Source: CAYXWH01 sp964468755 (GTDB lineage: Bacteria > Chloroflexota > Dehalococcoidia > Dehalococcoidales > RBG-16-60-22). Taken from it: a stretch of 30,701 nucleotides of DNA. Positions 8,025 to 14,659 of the stretch are shown piece by piece. The position numbers and the translations under genes are program-made. The stretch is from NCBI GenBank assembly GCA_964468755.1, contig CAYXWH010000013.1, positions 1 to 30,701 on the forward strand, written 5' to 3'. Under the pieces are notes generated by a model, which searched no databases, was not told where the DNA came from, and saw only the letters and a program-made list of their open reading frames with translations. The number at the start of each line of letters is the position of its first letter. Position 1 is the first letter of the stretch.

Positions 8025-9929
8025 CTAGGTAATCGCCACTCTTTCTCCCGCTTTTGTTGATGGACCAGTTTGATGGTCAGCACACATCTTGAGCACCCGC
8101 CGGGTAATACCTTCAGCATCAAGAGCATACCTGGCGCGGAGAGCTGCCTGTGTCCCATGGTCGACAAACTCATCCGGAATGCCCAGACATTGTAGCTGCA
8201 CATTATTTATACCAGCTTCCTGAAGAAATCCGGCAACGCTATTGCCAAAGCCGCCACTGAGCGTGTTCTCCTCGACCGTAAGCACCCGCTTGATACGATT
8301 TGCGAAGCGCGAGATTAGCTTACCGTCGAGTGGCTTTATAAAACGGGCATTGACCACTGTAGCCTCAATTCCCTGCTTCGCTAACGACCGGGCGGCAGAC
8401 AGAGCCGGTGCCACGGTAACACCTACGGCCAGTATGACCACATCTTCTCCATTCCTGAGCACCTCGCCTTCACCTATGGGAATCTCGTGCAGCTCCGTGT
8501 CCAGTGCTATCCCCAGTCCGGAGCCCCGGGGGTATCTTACCGCCATGGGACGTCCCGCTTTCACTGCCGTGTGGAGCATGTGCTGAAGTTCGTTTTCATC
8601 CTTGGGCGCAGCAACAATCAGATTGGGAACTAACGCCAGGTAGGAGAGGTCAAAAGTACCCTGATGCGTCTTGCCGTCATCACCAACAATACCACCCCGG
8701 TCAATGGCAAAAATAACCGGCAATTCCTGGAGACAGACGTCATGGACAATCTGGTCGAGGGCACGCTGGAGAAAAGTGGAGTAGATGGCTACTATCGGAA
8801 TAAACCCCTGAGCCGCCAGTCCGGCGGCAAAGGTCACGGCGTGCTGCTCACAAATACCCACGTCAAAGACACGCCTGGGAAATTCGGCTTCAACCACGCT
8901 CAGGCAGTTGCCTTCGTGCATGGCTGCCGTAATAGTTACCAGTCTGGGATTCTCCCGGGCAAGGCGAAGTACTGTCTGGGCGAAAACCTCGCTGTAACTT
9001 GGCGCCCGTTTCCCGGTGCTGCTTCTGGCCGGTACGCCATGGAAATGAACAGCATTGCTCTCAGCCGGCTGGTACCCCTTACCCTTGGTAGTCAGGACAT
9101 GCAGTAATAGCGGTCTGAGCTGATAGTCCCTGGACTGAGCCAGCGCCACTTCCAGTGCAGGAATGTTATGACCATCAACCGGCCCGACATAGGTGAAACC
9201 AAGTTCCTCCCAGAGCATGGTGGGCAGGATGAGCCCCTTGAATCTCCCTCTCGCCTGCTGGCCCACTTCCCACAGCCGTTCACCCATTGGCAGCGAGGTG
9301 AGTATCTGACGACTTACCTCCTTGGCTTCACGGTAACGATGGTCAAATCTTACCTTGCTTAACATATTGGACAGGGCACCAACTGTGGGGGAAATGGACA
9401 TGCCATTATCATTCAGCACCACGATGAGCTTGGAGCCCAGATGGCCCGCATGATTAAGTGCCTCAAACGCCATGCCGGCGGTTACGGCGCCATCACCGAT
9501 AACGGCAATAACCTGATAATCATCGCCGGACAGGTCGCGGGCAACAGCCATACCCAGCGCCGCCGAAACTGAAGTACTGGCATGGCCGGCACCAAACGGG
9601 TCATGCTGGCTCTCGCTGCGGCAGGTATACCCGGAAAGACCGCCCTGCTGGCGAAGCGTGGAAAACTGCTCCCGGCGCCCGGTGAGCAGCTTGTGAACGT
9701 AGGACTGGTGCCCCACATCCCAGACAATTTTGTCCCGGGGACTATCGAAAATACGATGTAAAGCTATGGTGAGTTCGACCACTCCAAGGTTGGAGGCAAG
9801 GTGCCCCCCGGTAACGGTTACGTTAGTCACTATTTCATGCCTGAGTTCAGCCGCCAGTTGTCTGAGTTCGTGCTGGGAAAGTCTCTTTAAGTCGGCAGGG
9901 GTATCTATTTGCTCCAATAGCCTGGGCAT
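8025..9929 (-). CDS. dxs: 1-deoxy-D-xylulose-5-phosphate synthase
   Basis: Dxs condenses pyruvate with glyceraldehyde 3-phosphate using thiamine diphosphate, the entry step of the MEP isoprenoid pathway and of thiamine and pyridoxal routes. The 634-residue length fits. Visible motifs include VWDVGHQSYVHKLLTGR, GHASTSVSAALG, the thiamine diphosphate motif GDGAVTAGMAFEALN ending in LNDNGMSIS, and CEQHAVTFAAGLA with the glutamate that activates the cofactor, followed by the transketolase C-terminal domain. I use ATG 9929, preceded by AGGA at 5 bases, over an in-frame TTG at 9944. It heads an eight-gene operon and probably supplies precursor for the MiaA reaction as well as for isoprenoid lipids. 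Confidence 0.97.
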   Translation of the reverse strand: MPRLLEQIDTPADLKRLSQHELRQLAAELRHEIVTNVTVTGGHLASNLGVVELTIALHRIFDSPRDKIVWDVGHQSYVHKLLTGRREQFSTLRQQGGLSGYTCRSESQHDPFGAGHASTSVSAALGMAVARDLSGDDYQVIAVIGDGAVTAGMAFEALNHAGHLGSKLIVVLNDNGMSISPTVGALSNMLSKVRFDHRYREAKEVSRQILTSLPMGERLWEVGQQARGRFKGLILPTMLWEELGFTYVGPVDGHNIPALEVALAQSRDYQLRPLLLHVLTTKGKGYQPAESNAVHFHGVPARSSTGKRAPSYSEVFAQTVLRLARENPRLVTITAAMHEGNCLSVVEAEFPRRVFDVGICEQHAVTFAAGLAAQGFIPIVAIYSTFLQRALDQIVHDVCLQELPVIFAIDRGGIVGDDGKTHQGTFDLSYLALVPNLIVAAPKDENELQHMLHTAVKAGRPMAVRYPRGSGLGIALDTELHEIPIGEGEVLRNGEDVVILAVGVTVAPALSAARSLAKQGIEATVVNARFIKPLDGKLISRFANRIKRVLTVEENTLSGGFGNSVAGFLQEAGINNVQLQCLGIPDEFVDHGTQAALRARYALDAEGITRRVLKMCADHQTGPSTKAGERVAIT

Positions 9930-9949
9930 AACGTTCCTAAACAATAAAT

Positions 9950-9977
9950 ACTATAATCATATAATCAATAGTAACAA
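9950..9977 (-). promoter_or_regulatory. Candidate promoter of the dxs-hflX operon
   Basis: On the minus strand TTGTTA (9977-9972) is separated by 16 bases from TATAGT (9955-9950). Transcription would start about 14 bases before the dxs ATG. The same AT-rich 57-base gap holds two TATAAT-like boxes on the plus strand (9952-9957 and 9960-9965) that could serve the divergent dedA gene, although no good -35 goes with them. Confidence 0.5.
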
Positions 9978-9986
9978 CGGAGCGAA

Positions 9987-10697
9987 ATGATTGTCAAGCC
10001 AGTTATTATCTTCATTTCTCTCCACAGCTTGACGTTTCCGGTTGCCGTTTGCTACACTTCCCAAGTGCACCCGCTGGAACAACAGTTGCTTGATTTTATT
10101 ACCTCCACCTATTCCTCGATGCAGTGGCCCGGCGTCGTGGCGCTCATGGCGATAGAAAGCGCCTGTATTCCGGTACCCAGTGAGCTCATTATGCCCCTTG
10201 CCGGCTGGATGCTCATCAAGGAGAAATCACTGACCGTCATCTATATCCTGGTTGCCGGCGCCTATGGCGCTCTGGGCAACACCATCGGCTCGGTTATCGC
10301 CTACGTGGTGGGGCTGTGGGGAGGGCGCCCCTTCCTGAAAAAATATGGTCGTTACCTGCTTATTTCCCGGCACGACCTTGACCTGGCTGACCGCTGGTTC
10401 GCGCAAAAAGGTGACTGGTCAGTTTTTGTCTCGCGCCTGCTACCGGTAATTCGTACCTTTATTAGCCTCCCCGCCGGAATAGCCAGAATGCCCCTTATCA
10501 GGTTTGTAATCTACACCTTTGTCGGCTCCTTCATCTGGAGCGCCGGCCTGGCTTACGGCGGTTACCTGCTTGGCGAGCACTGGGAGCAGCTGCGTAATGT
10601 CATGCGCCCCTTCGACCCGGCAATTATCGTCCTGATAATTGTCCTTATCGCCTTCTTTCTTTACCGGCGGGTCAAATACTTCCCGGACACCGGATAG
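9987..10697 (+). CDS. DedA family (SNARE-associated/VTT domain) membrane protein
   Basis: DedA proteins are polytopic membrane proteins linked to lipid carrier recycling and membrane homeostasis. The 236-residue product carries the family core: ESACIPVPSELIMPLAGW, the glycine-rich GNTIGSVIAYVVGLWGGRPFLKKYGRY, SRLLPVIRTFISLPAGIARM and the WSAGLAYGGYLLGEHWE segment, then a final transmembrane helix with a basic tail. The start at ATG 9987 has GGAG at 4 bases. It adds about 25 residues before the usual family start, so a GTG near 10064 without a ribosome binding site is a weaker alternative. It is divergent from dxs; undecaprenyl carriers would be a metabolic link, but that is inference. Confidence 0.9.
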   Translation: MIVKPVIIFISLHSLTFPVAVCYTSQVHPLEQQLLDFITSTYSSMQWPGVVALMAIESACIPVPSELIMPLAGWMLIKEKSLTVIYILVAGAYGALGNTIGSVIAYVVGLWGGRPFLKKYGRYLLISRHDLDLADRWFAQKGDWSVFVSRLLPVIRTFISLPAGIARMPLIRFVIYTFVGSFIWSAGLAYGGYLLGEHWEQLRNVMRPFDPAIIVLIIVLIAFFLYRRVKYFPDTG

Positions 10698-10710
10698 CCA
10701 TTGGTTATCG

Positions 10711-10781
10711 GTGCCGGATTACCCCGTGAGTTAGCCGGCACTACGGCGCAGGTATCGATACAGCGCGTCGGCAGGCGCTGT
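10711..10781. repeat. Two adjacent hairpin-forming inverted repeats downstream of dedA
   Basis: GTGCCGG at 10711-10717 pairs perfectly with CCGGCAC at 10735-10741 (17-base loop). ACAGCGC at 10760-10766 pairs with GCGCTGT at 10775-10781 (8-base loop). Neither is followed by a T run, so they are not classical intrinsic terminators, but they may end or process the dedA transcript. Confidence 0.45.
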
Positions 10782-10792
10782 CGCTGCCCGGC

Positions 10793-10821
10793 TTAAACCG
10801 ACTTACCATATGGTGTATAAT
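10793..10821 (+). promoter_or_regulatory. Candidate promoter of the radical SAM/thymidylate synthase-like operon
   Basis: A perfect TATAAT at 10816-10821 lies in an AT-rich patch 45 bases before the ATG at 10866. A poor -35 match, TTAAAC at 10793-10798, is 17 bases upstream of it. Confidence 0.45.
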
Positions 10822-10865
10822 ATATATACAGTAATTGTAAAGAGCTTGATAACCGGAGGCAATAC

Positions 10866-11456
10866 ATGGGTGAGATAAAGAGTGCCCGGGAAATAGCCAT
10901 GGAAAAGCTGGCCAGTCTGGGCGAGGTGACGCCGGAGGAACGCCTGAAATGGAAATATGTTCCTGAGGGAGAAAAACTGGCTGCCGGGTACATCAAGGGA
11001 GAAAGCAGCCTAAGCCCTGAACTGAGCCGCTATGACGAGTCAGCGAAAAAGTATGTTATCCGTGGTGCTCTGGAAATACTGGTCAGAAATATAGACCTTC
11101 CCAAAAATGACGGCATACGGATGACCAGTAAGAAAGCCATGGAAGGGATCAAGGCATTAAAGAGCGACAAGGCTGCCGCGGAGAATATATTCAGCAAGAT
11201 ACGGCGTCTTTTCGACCATTATACCGGGGAGGGAGACCAGCAGCGGAATCAAGCCTATGAGTCGTTAAAGGCTGAATTTGGCGCCAGGGTCGAGCAGGCT
11301 CTGCAGCAGCAGTATGGCACCTCGGCACGATTAAACGTAGACGTGGAAAGCCAGCCGAAGTTCCAGGAAGAGTGGCTTAAACTGAAAAATCAACTGGACA
11401 ATCAGTACCTCAAGCTCCTTGACGAATACAAACAGGAGCTGCTTAACCTGCCATAA
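10866..11456 (+). CDS. Conserved-looking soluble protein of unknown function (196 residues)
   Basis: ATG 10866 is preceded by GGAGG at 6 bases, a strong ribosome binding site. The product is highly charged, mostly helical in composition, without signal peptide, membrane segment or cysteines. Residues about 1-60 (AREIAMEKLASLGEVTPEE) and a C-terminal KLKNQLDNQYLKLLDEYKQELL stretch look like amphipathic or coiled-coil helices. No catalytic motif is recognisable. It is the first gene of a four-gene plus-strand set with an unknown 236-residue protein, a radical SAM enzyme and a thymidylate synthase-like enzyme, so a scaffold or accessory role in that set is possible but not shown. Confidence 0.75.
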   Translation: MGEIKSAREIAMEKLASLGEVTPEERLKWKYVPEGEKLAAGYIKGESSLSPELSRYDESAKKYVIRGALEILVRNIDLPKNDGIRMTSKKAMEGIKALKSDKAAAENIFSKIRRLFDHYTGEGDQQRNQAYESLKAEFGARVEQALQQQYGTSARLNVDVESQPKFQEEWLKLKNQLDNQYLKLLDEYKQELLNLP

Positions 11457-11493
11457 AATCGGTACTTCCGGGGTTGGTGAGGGGGTGAGACCA

Positions 11494-12204
11494 ATGACCG
11501 AACACGACAACAGAATTGAATATGCAGCCAAGCATACCGAGATACTAAGACCACCGAAGCAGAGCCTGTCCACCTTCGGGGCGACCAATGTATATTACTA
11601 TCTGGTGACGGAGCCTGCTTACCCGGAACTGACGGGCGATGCCGGCTCCGGCGAGACGGTGGTCAGGGAAGGGAGAGTCATTGCGGAAAGACCGAGAATT
11701 GTAACTCCGTATTACCTCTCCCGTCTGGAAGGGTTCAGTTCCGAGGCAAAGCGGTACTTTACCCTGCTCACCCAGGCATATGGCCATGATTCCCCCGGGC
11801 TTTTTTATGCCTACCGCAATGAACCGAAAGAGCTTAATATAATCTCGGATAGCTGGCTTGCCGTGGTGAACCGGATAAACGAAAAAATTGACCAGCATGG
11901 TGACCCGCTCGCTTCCATTATCAAGGGCGAAGATGACCTCTGGGACGTCTCACTATTGAAGTTCATTTATGAAATAACCCGCCGCTCATTGGAAACCAAC
12001 CTGACGCAACTGGGTAACAAGGGACTGCTGAATGTGGATTCCAGCGGACTGCCTCTTGATGCCCGTCTGCGCATCGAGGAACTGTTTCGGCAGGTCACCA
12101 AGGGTGAGCGTGACCCAAAGGAACTGAAAAGTGAGCTTGACCGCTGGAACGTGTATGACGAATACGAAGACAGATTTTTAGCTATTTTCCGAAAGAGGCA
12201 GTAG
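11494..12204 (+). CDS. Unrecognised soluble protein (236 residues) next to a radical SAM gene
   Basis: ATG 11494 follows a GGGTGAG-type ribosome binding site and lies 37 bases after the preceding stop; a longer in-frame start at 11419 would overlap the upstream gene and is less likely. The N-terminal half contains YYYLVTEPAYPEL, GETVVREGRVIAERPRIVTP and YYLSRLEGFSSEAKRYFTLL. The C-terminal half is helical and charged and ends DEYEDRFLAIFRKRQ. There are no cysteines, membrane segments or signal peptide. I do not recognise the family. The 8-base gap to the radical SAM gene argues for co-translation with it. Confidence 0.75.
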   Translation: MTEHDNRIEYAAKHTEILRPPKQSLSTFGATNVYYYLVTEPAYPELTGDAGSGETVVREGRVIAERPRIVTPYYLSRLEGFSSEAKRYFTLLTQAYGHDSPGLFYAYRNEPKELNIISDSWLAVVNRINEKIDQHGDPLASIIKGEDDLWDVSLLKFIYEITRRSLETNLTQLGNKGLLNVDSSGLPLDARLRIEELFRQVTKGERDPKELKSELDRWNVYDEYEDRFLAIFRKRQ

Positions 12205-12212
12205 ATTTCTTC

Positions 12213-13094
12213 ATGATGCATGACAATATGGTGGTTATCCGGCCGCCCAGTGAAGCCGGCAGCTTGCTCCTCCCGCTTACCCTGGGGTGTTCTCATAACA
12301 AGTGTACGTTCTGCGGCAGCTACCTTGGTATTCAATTCCGTATCAGGAACGTTGACGATGTTAAGCGGGATATCGACGGCGTTGCTGCGAGCTATAGCGC
12401 CAGCGTGAGGCGGGTCTTTCTGGAGAACGGTGACGCCCTTATCTGCCCGCAGCCGATGCTCACCGAACTGCTCCGCTATCTCAAGGAAAGCTTCCCCAAT
12501 CTGGAAAGAGTAGGCACCTACGCCTCACCACGGTCGGTACTGATTAAAAGTCCCGATGAACTCAGCGAACTAAACCGCCTGGGACTTCAAATTGCGTACC
12601 TCGGTGTTGAGAGCGGCGACGAAGAGGTGCTAAAGAAGGTAAACAAGGGAGCTACCCGCGCCGAGATAGTTGATGCGGGCAGGAAGCTAAAGCAAGCGGG
12701 AATAACCACTTCGGTTACGGTGATACTGGGACTGGGAGGCATCGAGGGGAGCCAGCAGCATGCCCGGGAAACCGGCAAAATCCTTACCGATATTGACCCG
12801 GACTTCGCCGGTGCCCTAACCATCATGCTGGTCCCGGGAACGCCGCTTTACCAGGACTGGAAGCGGGGTACTTTCTCACTTATCTCACCGCTACAATCGT
12901 TAGCCGAGCTGAAAACCATCATCGAAAATTCAAATTTTACCAGCTGCTTCTTCACTGCCAACCACGCCTCCAATTACCTCCCGATAAAGGCGCGATTACC
13001 GGAGCAAAAGGCAGAAATAGTAAAACTTCTCACCGATGCGCTAGCCGGCAAAGATGAGACAAAGCTCCGCCCGGAATTTCTCAGGGCATTATGA
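12213..13094 (+). CDS. Radical SAM protein with C-x4-C-x2-C cluster motif
   Basis: The 293-residue product has a radical SAM core. LTLGCSHNKCTFCGSY places Cys26, Cys31 and Cys34 as ligands of the 4Fe-4S cluster, with four rather than three residues between the first two cysteines. The TIM-barrel segments RRVFLENGDALI, RVGTYASPRSV, QIAYLGVESGDEEVLKKVNKGAT (the GxExGxE-like SAM-binding strand) and TTSVTVILGLGGIEG follow in order. I see no B12-binding, TRAM or extra cysteine-rich domain. Substrate is unknown. It starts with a tandem ATG at 12213 and has a weak ribosome binding site. Its short gap to the gene before it and its 34-base gap to the thymidylate synthase-like gene suggest one pathway. 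Confidence 0.88.
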   Translation: MMHDNMVVIRPPSEAGSLLLPLTLGCSHNKCTFCGSYLGIQFRIRNVDDVKRDIDGVAASYSASVRRVFLENGDALICPQPMLTELLRYLKESFPNLERVGTYASPRSVLIKSPDELSELNRLGLQIAYLGVESGDEEVLKKVNKGATRAEIVDAGRKLKQAGITTSVTVILGLGGIEGSQQHARETGKILTDIDPDFAGALTIMLVPGTPLYQDWKRGTFSLISPLQSLAELKTIIENSNFTSCFFTANHASNYLPIKARLPEQKAEIVKLLTDALAGKDETKLRPEFLRAL

Positions 13095-13128
13095 CGGCAT
13101 TTCCCGCTTCAGGGGCAAAGGAGTATTG

Positions 13129-13776
13129 ATGAATATTTCGGTAATTGAAGCCAGAGACCTGTGTGAAGCATGGTTTCTCTGCCTGGGCAAGACCCTGGAT
13201 GAAGGATATGAGTACCGGATTGAGCGGGGCAGCTATTCCGGTCAGCGCCGCAAGGAACTGGACTTTGCGGTGGTCCGGATACAGTATCCGGCAACCAAGC
13301 CGCTGGTGCCCGATGTGCCTCCGGGAGTACCACCCCCCAGCACCATGGAGTATGTGGAAACTTATCTACCCTACCTCATGACCGCGCATAAGGCAGAGGA
13401 AGAGCAATATACCTATGGCCAGTATCTGGAAAAGCAGATAGCCGAGGTAATCAGAATGTACCGCCAGGACGGTCATAACACCAACCAGGCTTTCATGGCG
13501 GTGGGAGATAGCCAGTCGATATATCTCACTGACCCGCCGTGCCTGAGGGCAATTGACACCAGGATACGCGACAATACCCTGCACTTCGTTGTCTACTTCC
13601 GTTCGTGGGACCTCTGGGCCGGTTTCCCGTCGAACCTGGCGGCGATTCAGCTTCTAAAGGAATATATGGCCGGTGAAATCGGCGTAGCCGACGGATACAT
13701 AATCGCCTCCAGCAAAGGGTTGCACCTGTATGAATATGCCTGGGACCTGGCGAGGGCAGTGCTCAGAAGAGAGTAA
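13129..13776 (+). CDS. Thymidylate synthase-like protein, archaeal ThyA type
   Basis: The C-terminal half is clearly of the ThyA fold: DPPC with Cys138 matches the nucleophile; YFRSWD gives the RSxD motif (Arg158, Ser159, Asp161); FPSN keeps the base-reading Asn169; GLHLYE keeps His199 and Tyr201. At 215 residues it is shorter than bacterial ThyA (about 264) and resembles the archaeal enzymes. The paired arginines that bind the dUMP phosphate from the other subunit appear to be replaced in GHNTNQAFMAVGD (residues 115-127). ATG 13129 has AAAGGAG at 6 bases; an upstream in-frame start at 13054 would overlap the radical SAM gene. It may make dTMP, or act on another pyrimidine nucleotide. Confidence 0.85.
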   Translation: MNISVIEARDLCEAWFLCLGKTLDEGYEYRIERGSYSGQRRKELDFAVVRIQYPATKPLVPDVPPGVPPPSTMEYVETYLPYLMTAHKAEEEQYTYGQYLEKQIAEVIRMYRQDGHNTNQAFMAVGDSQSIYLTDPPCLRAIDTRIRDNTLHFVVYFRSWDLWAGFPSNLAAIQLLKEYMAGEIGVADGYIIASSKGLHLYEYAWDLARAVLRRE

Positions 13777-13785
13777 ACTGTCACC

Positions 13786-14583
13786 CTAGCGCTTAATTCG
13801 TATATGCAGGTAGAGATTGCCCGCCCGGTTGCCGGTCGCCATGCCCATTCCCTTGAGCCTGATTCTGGTCCCTTGCCTGACACCGGCCGGGACTTTTACC
13901 ATCAGCCGCTTTGCCTGTCCGTTCCGCTGATAGGTAACCAGCTTTTCAACTCCAGCAGCCGCTTCCGATGGCGATAGCTCAAAATCAACGTGGTGGTCAA
14001 GTTGCTGACCGGTCGAGGAACCACCCGGGAAACCGAATAATGTCTTCAGCACAAACCTGCCCATCTTCATTGCCATCCCGGAGAGCCACCGCTCAACAAG
14101 CCCCGGCTGGCGGACAGCGGGGTAAGCAGGACCCCGGTAGGCATTCCGTGTCCCGGTTGGACCGGAACCTGTGAAGTACTGAAAAATGGCTCCATTCCCG
14201 GAAAAGAAGACACGGTTAAGGAAATCCTGGTCGAAGCGTAGCCCGGCCCGGGCAAACATGCGGTTCAACTCGTCGACCGTAGCCCGATTGGAAAAGATGT
14301 CCCGGAAAATGTCTTGCTGCGAGTAGTCAAAGCCCTGATATCCGCAATCATAACCCGTCCCGGCAAATGCTCCCTTCCGGGCAAGGTCATACTGCCGGCG
14401 CTTCTCCTTGTCACCAAGTACACCGTAAGCCTCATTTATCTCCTTGAATTTTCCGGCAGCTTCCTGCTCACCACCGGGGTTGGTATCCGGGTGATATTGA
14501 AAGGCGAGCTTCCTGAAGGCTTTTTTAATGGCTGTATCGCTGGAATTTTCGGGTATTCCCAGAATCTGATAGTAGTCTTTCAC
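13786..14583 (-). CDS. DnaJ-like cochaperone, short form without zinc finger
   Basis: Residues 1-70 form a J domain with the Hsp70-activating HPD at 31-33 and the typical DYYQILGI and KFKEINEAYGVLGD helices. A long middle region rich in G, F, Y and R follows, with none of the CxxCxGxG zinc motifs of DnaJ. The last 75 residues hold one beta-barrel substrate-binding domain (DHHVDFELSPSEAAAG, VKVPAGVRQGTRIRLKGMG). At 265 residues it has room for one C-terminal domain instead of the two found in CbpA. GTG 14583 is preceded by GGAG at 5 bases. It converges on the thymidylate synthase-like gene with 9 bases between stops; no dnaK or grpE is nearby. Confidence 0.88.
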   Translation of the reverse strand: MKDYYQILGIPENSSDTAIKKAFRKLAFQYHPDTNPGGEQEAAGKFKEINEAYGVLGDKEKRRQYDLARKGAFAGTGYDCGYQGFDYSQQDIFRDIFSNRATVDELNRMFARAGLRFDQDFLNRVFFSGNGAIFQYFTGSGPTGTRNAYRGPAYPAVRQPGLVERWLSGMAMKMGRFVLKTLFGFPGGSSTGQQLDHHVDFELSPSEAAAGVEKLVTYQRNGQAKRLMVKVPAGVRQGTRIRLKGMGMATGNRAGNLYLHIRIKR

Positions 14584-14600
14584 CGGTTCTCCGCTTACAT

Positions 14601-14653
14601 TTTACATCTATCGCTCTCCCTATTATTATAACACTGGAGGATATGAATATTAA
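14601..14653. promoter_or_regulatory. Overlapping divergent promoters (dnaJ-like gene and lipoprotein gene)
   Basis: On the plus strand TTTACA (14601-14606) is 17 bases from TATTAT (14624-14629). On the minus strand TTAATA (14653-14648) is 17 bases from a perfect TATAAT (14630-14625). The two -10 boxes overlap, so the polymerases would compete for the same site. Confidence 0.5.
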
Positions 14654-14659
14654 AAAGGC

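Noticed and set aside
7910..8203. Minus-strand frame of 97 residues spanning the dxs end and the dxs-pgk gap
   Set aside because: It overlaps the dxs C-terminus out of frame and lacks a ribosome binding site. I see no gene and no clear terminator in the 183-base gap.
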